Position numbers and translations under genes: made by a program. From Centrapalus pauciflorus (lineage: Eukaryota; Streptophyta; Magnoliopsida; Asterales; Asteraceae): a stretch of 64,000 nucleotides of DNA. The stretch spans positions 367,001-431,000 of the forward strand of contig JAANYP010000798.1 of assembly GCA_020465985.1 (NCBI GenBank). The letters are read 5' to 3'. The notes beneath the pieces are model-generated. The model worked only from the letters and a program-made list of their open reading frames with translations, was not told where the DNA came from and ran no database searches. Positions within the stretch are counted from its first letter, which is position 1; the number at the start of each line of letters is the position of its first letter. Shown piece by piece: positions 55,542-64,000 of this stretch.

Positions 55542-56606
55542 TGTGTATTATTGATACTGAACTTCCAAGATCTTGTTATGGAATTATGAGTGATTTCTGA
55601 TTGAACACCGAGAACAAGTGAATGAAACGCGAAGTGAATGTGAACAAACTCCAAGAATGAATGACCAAACTCGATGTAAGAATGATCAAACTCGAATAAT
55701 GAATGATCAAACCCGATCAATGAATGATCAAACTCGAATAATGAATGATCAAACTCGATTAATGAATGATCAAACTCGATCAATGAAGTGACAAACTCGA
55801 TCAATGAAGTAACAAACTCGAACAATGAAGTCACAAACTCGATCAAAATGTGACTGAACTCGAATGAAGTGTATTTAAACACTTAGAATGTTTGACAAAC
55901 TCGTATGAAGCACAAAGAATCTCAGATTACTTCTAATCAAACTCATATGAAACTGTGAACAAACTCGAAGAGTGATTAAACAAACTCTAATGACAAGTAA
56001 TCAAACTCGAAATAAGTTTTATCAAACTCGAATGAAGTTTGATGAAACTCGATCAATATTTTGAACAAACTCGGTCAAAAAGTGATCAAACTCGGTTAAC
56101 TCTTTGATCAGACTTGGTCAATACACTGATCAAACTCAATTCTTTCTTTGCAAAACTCGGTCAAAACTAAAATTTGGTGTTGCCCGAGTTTGAACAGAAA
56201 CTGATAAAAACCAAGTTTAAAATCACAATTTTCATCAAAAAAATCCACCAATTTATCCCAAATTAAGATCGAGTGTGCGGTTTTCACACAGAAACACTTT
56301 TTGTGAGAAAACTTTGCCTAATTTCAGATCAAATGTTAAAAATTTGACAAAATCAGTAAGAACACAAAAGTTTTTGAAAAATCAGCAAAACTCAAATTAA
56401 TTTCTGTGTGTTTGGATTTAAAAACTGAGAGTTATATCAATCAATTCGTCTTCAAAAAATGATTCTTCAATCAAATTTTCACTTCAAAACATACACTGAT
56501 TCAAAAACCCTATGAGATTTTCTGAATTTCAAAAAAAAAAAAAAATAGAACAGTGTTCGTGAAAATATTTTACAGATTCAAAAATCACCAAAATTGAACC
56601 ATATTA
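55542..56606 (-). repeat. Leader of SIRE-like element 2 with a 21-bp motif array
   Basis: At about 55675-55860, eight units of ATGATCAAACTCGAATAATGA (21 bp, with variants) are arranged head to tail. Looser CAAACTCGAAT/ACTCGGTCAA words continue to about 56200. The coding strand reads ATTCGAGTTTG. The remaining leader up to the primer site is AT-rich. Confidence 0.8.
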
Positions 56607-56619
56607 GGCTCTGATACCA
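56607..56619 (-). other. Primer-binding site, tRNA-iMet type (SIRE-like element 2)
   Basis: The minus strand reads TGGTATCAGAGCC, two bases from the LTR end. Confidence 0.9.
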
Positions 56620-56621
56620 AT

Positions 56622-56920
56622 TGATATTTCAATAACAACAATCACAAACAAGAATCTAAGAATTAAGAACACAATTGATACACAATCAACCGAATGATTT
56701 GATTCCAGAGAAAGAATTACATACGAGTTCTTGGACTGAATGCATTGAAACCTAGGAGACCTTATCCGTACAATCATAATCAATCCGTGCAAAAGTACAT
56801 CCTGCTACAGTACCGTATTTCTATTTATATGCATTTATAAATATTGAGAAATTACAAAACAAACCCTAGACTATTACATTTATAAACAAAAGTTAATCCC
56901 AACTTTTGTAATAAAGAACA
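56622..56920 (-). repeat. 5' LTR of SIRE-like element 2 (about 299 bp)
   Basis: On the minus strand it ends TTGAAATATCA beside the primer site and probably starts TGTTCTTTATTAC at 56920. It is related to the 34776 LTR (CAAACCGAATGATT.GATT-type block, TTACAAAACAA.CCCTAGACT). A TATAAATAG box lies at 56821-56829. The outer boundary is inferred from TG/CA only. Confidence 0.65.
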
Positions 56921-58414
56921 AGTGAAATTTTTCAAAGATATATATTTCTGTTACATTTGATAAAGAAACAGTAGCATTAAATTGATGGAAATGATGTTGT
57001 GTTTATTGAGATAAAGGAAATCAACATGATATCTTTAATGTTGTTCTATTTTGCATGTATTAGAAATCCGAGAATACATTTGAAGTTATTCTAAAATTAT
57101 TCCATAACTACTTGTTGTCGTGGGAACTATTATGAGACTTAAAGGCTACTGTGGTTTTTAGTTGATATTTATGGGTGATGAATATAGCTAAGGTTGAACC
57201 AAATTCATAGGTTTTCATTGCGAACAACTATAGGATAGAACCACCGATTGAGACCACTTTGTGGATCATAGTCATGAGTCGTCTCAAAAAGGTAATCCTT
57301 AGTACCTGAGATGTCTACGTACTTCAGCGCGGGTACCACTGTATGCTTGTCCTAACCTAACGTCATTCGTAACTGGGTGATCATACTGGTTCGAGGCCGG
57401 ATGCAGTGGGAGCCGTGCTGGAGGCCTAGATAGTCAAAATGAGATTTGCACCTTCTTTTAACTAAGAAGAGATATTTATGGGCCCCTTGGTGATCGATAC
57501 TGAAAGAAATGTGGTCGTGTCAGACAAAACTGATGTGTTCTACTTTGTCTGTTACAGTTCAGTATAATATCAGGAGTCGAGAAACATAATCGTGTTTGCT
57601 ACGATTGATCTAATCCATGTCTGGCTTTCACATTGCAATATCATGATGCATGAGATATATAACCTAAGTTTCTTTTTAGAAGGTCGTTTCAACAAGAATG
57701 CCCGAATAGGAGTAAGAGTTTATGACCTTGGTTGCCTAAAGTGTCTAGAAATGACCTCCTTTAGATGCATGTTGTAGGATAATAATGTCGTCTTACACAA
57801 GTGGGAGTAGGTTAGTGTATGGTGTATCAAGATGACATCACTACTACATCATGACTGATTTCATAAAACACTTGAGTGTCTCACCGATGAGCACAACTGA
57901 GCAGATGTAATCAAATTATTGAATAAATGATATTAGATATTGTTTATAACACGAAATGATTATTGAGATTGAATTAATGGGTGATTAATTATATCTCAAA
58001 ATGCGGGGAATAAAAGTGCAATATTAGATATTGTAGTAATTTAATTGTCATTAAATAATTATCTAGTCTTTTATTTATTATTAGATTTTGAATAAAAGAT
58101 GTATTTATTTGAATTGATGTTATCTGTAACAATCTTGCTTTTGGCCCAACTTAATTATCTGATTTTGAGCCAATAATGTAATTTTATTACATTATGTGAA
58201 TTGTAAATTAATTAAGTTATGAAATATTTAATTAAATTATGTAAATATTCAAATTATGATAGTTATAAATTATTAAAGATAATTAAATAAAAAGATGTAA
58301 AATACAAAAGTTAAAGTGGGTTAATTTCACATAAAGATAAAATGAGATGTATAAACTCAAATTAAATGGTCATTTAACAACAATTAAGAAATCACACACA
58401 CACACACACACACA

Positions 58415-58461
<47 letters not shown>

Positions 58462-59130
58462 TTCTCTCTCTAAGCTACGGCTTCTTCACAAGAATTCATC
58501 AAAAAATCTCCATAAACTTGCATTAATTGAAGAGTTAATTCAAGGAAAAGCTTACATACATCATCAAGGATCATCAATTGACAAGAATTCAAGGTATTAA
58601 TTACTTAAATTTTTATATTTTTGAGTTTATGTTCGGTTTCATAAAAACCGAATTAATGATTTGAAAATTTTGGTTGCATGTTTAAGATTTAATAGATAAT
58701 GATGAAATTAAGTAGTTTGAAGTAATAGAAATGAAAATTTATGGTTAGATTGTCCAAATTAAGTAAAAATCGGAATATTTGTTATTATTTGTGTTCTTGA
58801 CAAAATATGAATTTTTGGACAATCTTGATAAATCTATAGTGTTTTTGATAGGGAAAAGTGTATAAAAACACTCTAAAAATGATAATATAACAAAGCATTA
58901 CATTGCATGTTACAGAAAATGAGTTTAGAGTAAATTTGGTAAAAATCCGTAAATGTAAAAGTATGAACACCAAGAATAAATTTCTGGAAAATATGAAGAT
59001 GTGGGATCTGAATTCGGTTGAACCCGAATTCGGATGAGATGCCCCATTTCAGATCACTATGAGTTTGTTGGTACATCCTGTGTGACGATAGCAGTCTAAG
59101 TGATTCTGCATAGTGAGTTTAGCAAGTATG
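56921..59130. other. Unresolved repeat-like DNA with a (CA)n(CT)n microsatellite
   Basis: No protein domain recognised. A (CA)n run (about 58392-58417) passes into (CT)n (to about 58458). The moderately GC-rich segment at 57240-57480 and the region 58470-59100 have the look of old LTR or leader sequence, but I could not find paired ends, a primer site or a polypurine tract. Confidence 0.4.
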
Positions 59131-59709
59131 TGTTAGATATGTTTATATGTGCTTGACTGTTATTGATTGTGTGTTTGAACTTGATGTAACATAATACAAG
59201 AAGTTCAAACATAAAGATCAAAGATTAATTCAAGCATAAGTTAAAAACATGAGTTTCAACACTTAGATGTTTAAGTGTTTTGGCTAGATTCGAATTACAT
59301 AAAGGTAGACATTCGAATCTGTGATAGATTCGAATGTAGCCTTAGATTCGAATGAAGGCTAGATTCGAGAGTGTCTTTGTGGACAGACTCGAATGGGCCT
59401 TGGGCCAGATTCGAGGTTGGCCCACATCAGACTCGAATCAGGGTCTATAATTAGGGATAGACTCGAATCATTAAGGGACTTTTAGCAGAATTCGTGAGGA
59501 ATTAAGCAAAAGGCGATCTCGAGTTTATCAGCTAGGTGAGTGCCGTTTCGGAGAGAATTAGTTCGTAGGATCGTTCGTGTGTCGTTCATTCAGCGTCTAA
59601 TAGTCTCCGTGTTCCGTTGGTTGAGAGTTGTCCGTCTAACCGTCAACGAGGATTCCGCACTCGTTCACGGATCCGCGTCAAGATAGATCTTGCAATCGTA
59701 GACCTTACA
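59131..59709 (+). repeat. 5' LTR of SIRE-like element 3 (about 579 bp)
   Basis: Proposed limits are TGTTAGATATGTTT at the start and ACCTTACA at the end, two bases before the primer site. The start is a best guess because the 3' LTR is outside the window. AGATTCGAAT/GACTCGAAT words recur ten or so times between 59287 and 59470. Confidence 0.6.
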
Positions 59710-59711
59710 AG

Positions 59712-59724
59712 TGGTATCAGAGCC
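59712..59724 (+). other. Primer-binding site, tRNA-iMet type (element 3)
   Basis: TGGTATCAGAGCC directly after the proposed LTR end. Confidence 0.9.
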
Positions 59725-60386
59725 TCCGGAGTGTTCTTGGTGTTCTTCGTGTTCATCAGATACATTCTAGGTTTCTTGACGCTAGTTGGACGGTTTTGCT
59801 CTCAAAAACGTGTTTTCAAGCTTAGCAAATTCATATTCAGGAAACACTTTGTGGTTTTTCACGTTTTTGATCGAAATCATTATTTTTCGTTCGAAAAATA
59901 GTGATTTAATCTGTAAAACGTCAAAAAAAAAATCAAAGTGTTAGCCGTTTTTCGAGTTTGCGGCGCTCGAATCTATAGGGGTAATTAGAGTTTCACTTTA
60001 GTCTCGAGTCTAACCTAAATACGCTCCTTTCGAGTCAATTTCAGAGATTTTCGAATCTACCTTGTTTCGAATCTAGTGCTTCATTCGAATAGGATCTCGA
60101 GTCTACATTAGTTTCGAATTTATTTCGAGTCTAGTATTGTTTCGAATCTGTGTTTCGAATCTGCTGAAATTCGAGTTTGTTCCCCTTCGAATCTAAGGAC
60201 CATCGAATCTAAGGATATCTCGAATCTGACATATTTCGAGTTTAATTGAATTAAAACACTTAATCGAATTTAATCCCAAATAAATTGGAATCTAATTACA
60301 TTCGAATCTATCTAGATTCGAAAGAGTTAATCCACATTAGTTTCAAATTAAATTAATTAAGGGTCAATTCAATTTCTTTCGAAAAG
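59725..60386 (+). repeat. Leader of SIRE-like element 3 with TTCGAATCT array
   Basis: Between about 59950 and 60330 the words TTCGAATCT, CTCGAGTCT and TTCGAGTTT occur about twenty times at irregular 12-25-base spacing. Untranslated. It parallels the leader arrays of elements 1 and 2 on the coding strand. Confidence 0.8.
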
Positions 60387-61623
60387 ATGTCTAATCTTCA
60401 GAAATTCTTAGAAATGGACCACGAAGTTGGGAAGGCAAATGCACCACCTAAGCTGATGAAAGTTGAGGACTATTACTGGTGGAAGGACCGTTTTACAGAT
60501 TTTGTACGATTCAATGATATGCGCATGTGGGTGTGCATAGATGAAGGGTACATTCCGCCAGTATCTGAAGTTGAAGGCCGTCAAAAGGTCTTGTCATATC
60601 AGATGATGAAAGAAGATGACAAGAAATTATTTGAAGCCGAAAACAAAGCTTTCTCCATAATCCGTATGGCTTTACCTCAAGATATTTTGCACACATTTCG
60701 GACTCAAAGGACGTCGAAGGAACTCTGGGAGTCTCTCGAGAAAAGGTGTGAGGGTAATCCTCGGGTGCGTAGAAAGCGTACAGAGCTGTTGAAACAACAG
60801 TTTGCGATTTTCAAGGCAATTAAGGATGAACAGTTGGATGATATTATCACAAGGTTCTATCATCTGATAACGGAACTTGAAATCATGGAATTGAGTATTC
60901 GGACACTGACAAGAACAACAAGCTTCTTGATGCCCTACCAGCCAAATGGGCTATGTACGTGGCAATGATTAAGCTGAATGAGGACAAATACTATACTCAA
61001 TCACTTGATGACATTGTGGGAACGTTGAGGGCATATCACTTCGAGTTGATTAAGGCTGAGACTGATTACGAGCAAGTCCAGAATCCGACAATGTATTTTG
61101 GAAAGACATCTAAATCATCAGTGACAGCTGAACCAAAGAGTGCTACAACGTTTTTCACCGGAGAAACGTCATCGCCAGCAGAGTCTGAAGACTCATTGAA
61201 TCGCGCGTTCTTAGGATTAGGAAGATCGGAAGAACCGCAACCTCAAGTCCAACAGGCAGCGAACAGTCAGAGTTATTCGAAAATGCCAATGAGCGCAAAG
61301 TCAGCGGAAGAGCATCTGAATCTACTTGCTTCTTTTGTGGCCGCATACGGAAATTGTGTTCAAGGGAAAATCAATGACCCAGCTCTATGGGATGAAGATT
61401 ACGATCAGTCGACCCTGATGACTTAGAGGAAATGGATCTTAAGTGGCAACTGGCCATGGTGACCCAGAGGGTAAAAAGATTCATCAAAAGAATTGGGAGG
61501 AATCTGCAGATGAATAACAAGGGGATCGGGTTTGATAAGTCCAAGGTGAAATGCTACAACTGTCAGGGATTGGGACACTTCGCCAGGGAGTGTCAGAGAC
61601 CGAAGGTAGAGACATACCAAGGA
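60387..61623 (+). pseudogene. Gag of SIRE-like element 3
   Basis: It starts MSNLQKFLEMDHEVGKANAP. The core has VEDYYWWKDRFTDFVRF, WVCIDEGYIPPV, AFSIIRMALPQDILHTFRTQ and ELLKQQFAIFKAIKDEQLDD. It continues after a frameshift near 60950 (DKYYTQSLDDIVGTLRAYHF). After a second frameshift near 61425 comes an intact CCHC knuckle, CYNCQGLGHFAREC (61552-61593). A TAG at 61624 follows. The order and motifs are those of a plant copia Gag; RNA packaging is the family role. Confidence 0.9.
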
Positions 61624-61626
61624 TAG

Positions 61627-63261
61627 AGTCAGCATCAGGGACAGTACCAAAATCAGTCCCAACAACGATGCCTTCCGAGTTCCTCATCTGGACAGGCCAA
61701 TCTAGCGGGTCTTCTATCCAATGTCACTTCAGATAGACAGCTAGATGGCACGTATGATTGGAGTTCACATCCTGAGTCGAATGCTAGAGCCTTCATGGCT
61801 GAAGTCACAGAAACGGGGTGTGATGGGAACGAGCAGACTACACGGGACAACAGTCCAATGTGGGTAGAGAAGGCGAATGATCAGACAGTGCTGGAGTTTG
61901 CTGCTCAGATGGCCAACGTGGAATCTGATAACTCTAAGGTTAGTCTATCTTACTCTCTATTTCAAGAATTATGTGCTTTGTGTGCTACTTCTAATGATAG
62001 GTTAAATCTAGTCTTAGAATCACATAAAACCATATCTGCTCAAAATGAAAATTTAAAAATTGAAAACGCTAGCCTAAATGATATAAAGCAAGATTTAAAA
62101 GAAAAGCTTAAGGCTGATGCTCAGGACGTAGTAGTTCTAAAAGACAAACTCAGTGAGCAGTGTGTTAGGATAGAACTTATGTATGAGCACGTAGAGGCCT
62201 TAACAAAAAGTCTTAAGGACAAGGATATAGAGCTAGCTGAGACCAAGGTTAAGGTAGCAGAGGCAAACAGCAAGTTAGAGAAGTTTAGGAATTCAAGCTT
62301 AAATCTAGGGAAAGTCTTAGATGCCCAACGACAGTCTAAGAAGCCCGTAGGTCTAGGTTTTCACGAAATTCCTCCACCATTCAATGCAAACTATATGCCT
62401 CAGCCTTAGGAAAAAACTGACAAGTCAGTAGACTTAGAGGACCTACCTGAACCGACACCAGAGCCTATAGTAGAAAATGCACCTAAGGTGGCTGACTCAA
62501 ACGTCAAGGTCAAGAAAGTGAAATTTGTGTCTTCCTCCAGTGAAACACCTGCAGGAAAACAGAAACTTTCATGGGCTGACCAGGTCGACGAGTCAGACAT
62601 CATAGTTGTACCAAAGGAAGTAGACACTAGTGAGACACCTAGATCTAAGGGAACAAACAAAAAGTCCATGGATAAGATGTCTTGCTTCAGATGTCACGAG
62701 AAAGGACATGTTGCTTCTCACTGTCCACTTAGGAAAGCCGATGTTACCCCTAAGACAGTGAATCCAACACCTGTTAAGCCCTCACCCAGTGTGGCAAGCA
62801 GCAGTAGTTCTCAACCTACCGAGAAAACTGTGCAGGCCGCACCCAAACAAGTTGTGAAAAATACACCGGTTAAGGTTGGACCAAAGGAAGTGATTAGGAC
62901 AAATTCACCGAATCATGTCAATAATCAATCTAGGTCAGCACCTCAGCAAGTCTATAGGAGCACAACACCTAGCAGGTCACATACTCCAGTTAGGTCACAT
63001 ACTCCAGTTAGACAATATGCACCGGTAAGAGCTCAAGGATCACAGTCAGAAATGGCATATAATAGAAATTATTCTAGAGCTCCACAACAAATGCCTACAA
63101 CAAGGCAAAGAGTGAACTTAAATCACTCGGCACCACAACAGAATTCAGTTCAAAGGCCCAAGTCACCTGAAAGGCGAGATGGGTACTTGAAAGAGTTCAC
63201 GTATGTGGACGAGAATGGTATTACCAAGTCAGTCATGGCTTGGGTTCCCCGTGATAACTAA
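61627..63261 (+). pseudogene. Gag extension with coiled coil and second zinc knuckle (element 3)
   Basis: It continues in the same frame as the zinc knuckle. A coiled-coil-like region follows (SLFQELCALCATSNDRLNLV, then heptad-like KLKADAQDVVVLKDKLSEQ), interrupted by TAG at 62407. Next is a second knuckle, CFRCHEKGHVASHC (62683-62724), and a basic Pro/Ser/Gln-rich tail with RSHTPVRSHTPVR repeats, ending at TAA (63259-63261). Two knuckles about 375 codons apart in one frame are unusual compared with a single-knuckle Gag. Confidence 0.8.
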
Positions 63262-64000
63262 CCTCTTTTCTTTCATGTGCAGGAGATAACTACAGGTCCA
63301 AACAACAAGTGGTTCGTCGACAGTGGTTGCTCCAGGCACATGACGGGGGAAATAAGTCTTCTCACAGACTTCAAGGGGGGTAATAGGGGATTCGTATCAT
63401 TCGCTGGTAACAAGGGTGGAAACATCACGGGTACCGGAGTGGTCACTAATGGGACAATAAAATTGGACCAAGTTTATCACGTTGATAAACTGGTTCAAAA
63501 TCTCATTAGTGTATCTCAAATCTGTGATAAGAAGAACTCGGTGTTATTTACTGACACTGAGGCGTTAGTGCTAAAGCCTGGATTCAAAATTCCTGAAGAA
63601 TGGGTGTTGATGCGGGCGCCAAGGAAGAACGACTTGTACATGCTGGATATGAACAAGCCAGAGACTTCGATGGGGCCAATTTGTCTACTATCCAAAGCTT
63701 CGGAGACGGAATCCGTACTGTGGCACAGACGCATGGCTCACCTGCACCTGAGAAAGATGAATTACATAACGAAGCATGGACTGATGCAGGGTGTGCCCAT
63801 GAAAAGTTTTTCAGTTCGAGGATAAGTGTCTACCTTGCATGAAGGGCAAACAGCACAAGAAGACACACAAGTCCAAGAAGCAGAATTCCATAGCCTCAAC
63901 ATTCGATCTGTTGCACATGGACCTTTTCGGCCCAATCAACAAAAGGAGTATTGGAGGTAGTTGGTACTGCTTAGTTATCACTGACGATTACTCACGTTTT
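63262..64000 (+). pseudogene. Protease and start of integrase (element 3)
   Basis: Directly after the TAA the same frame reads on with NKWFVDSGCSRHMTGE, the aspartic protease active site. The pre-integrase region follows (VLWHRRMAHLHLRKMN), then after a frameshift near 63815 the CLPCMKGKQHKKTHK half of the zinc site. The first part of the integrase core is present (FDLLHMDLFGPINKRS, WYCLVITDDYSRF). The window ends before the rest of the catalytic triad. Confidence 0.9.

Larger units (their letters stand above)
59131..64000 (+). mobile_element. SIRE-like copia element 3 (5' part; runs off window)
   Basis: The plus-strand order is 5' LTR, tRNA-Met primer site, motif-rich leader, gag with two zinc knuckles, protease, pre-integrase zinc site and the beginning of integrase. 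The Gag type differs from elements 1 and 2, so it is another family of the same broad lineage. Three frameshifts and three in-frame stops are visible, so this copy is probably dead. Confidence 0.9.

Overview
The window looks like repeat-rich nuclear DNA of a flowering plant. It is AT-rich, full of nested transposable elements, and holds no complete ordinary host gene. Retrotransposon primer-binding sites match plant initiator tRNA-Met (TGGTATCAGAGCC) and the Athila/Tat type (TGGTGCCGTTGCCGGGGA). The copia proteins are of the SIRE type, with a third ORF after pol. They resemble families abundant in daisy-family genomes, so Asteraceae is my guess for the host, but the sequence does not prove it.

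Layout. (1) 0.5-12.1 kb: a cluster of related minus-strand Helitron ends, associated with decayed same-strand host-gene fragments: a 4-coumarate:CoA ligase-like gene at 2.1-3.0 kb, DDB1 exons at 10.0-10.9 kb, and possibly a TPX2-like exon at 11.0 kb. A MULE-type MITE (9-bp target duplication) and a nearly complete hAT transposon (5683-8726, 8-bp target duplication, transposase broken by one frameshift) are nested in this cluster. (2) 12.1-22.6 kb: (TA)n tracts, foldback elements and MITEs. These include a family carrying many copies of the palindrome GAACATGTTC, plus a triplicated 215-245 bp unit, a TCTACGTAGA-rich repeat and a dead Ty3/gypsy RNase H fragment. (3) 22.6-29.6 kb: a young, internally deleted gypsy element with two 1015-bp LTRs and target duplication CTTAA, sitting inside an older inverted-repeat element, then a 5'-end remnant of an Athila/Tat-like element. 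(4) 29.6-34.8 kb: Helitron ends, a hAT MITE, a long (TA)n tract and a tandem repeat of about 557 bp. (5) 34.8-47.9 kb: a 13-kb SIRE-like copia element on the minus strand (gag, spacer ORFs, protease-integrase, RT-RNase H, untranslated spacer, large env-position ORF3). Its 5' LTR is truncated at both ends. (6) 47.9-54.1 kb: an Athila/Tat-like gypsy element whose integrase is cut off at the SIRE LTR fragment and whose own 5' LTR lies inside a second SIRE element. (7) 54.1-56.9 kb: the 5' part of that second SIRE element. (8) 56.9-59.1 kb: unresolved repeat-like DNA. (9) 59.1-64.0 kb: the 5' LTR, leader, gag, protease and start of integrase of a third SIRE-like element on the plus strand, running off the window.

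How it works together. All substantial coding belongs to mobile elements, and nearly all of it carries stops or frameshifts, so the locus is a mobile-element burial ground rather than a working pathway. The most unusual features not explained by ordinary gene content are: dense TTCGARTYT-type motif arrays in the untranslated leaders of all three SIRE-like elements; the iterated GAACATGTTC palindrome in a dispersed TIR element; the 557-bp TCTACGTAGA repeat; and the Helitron family that appears to have captured pieces of host genes.
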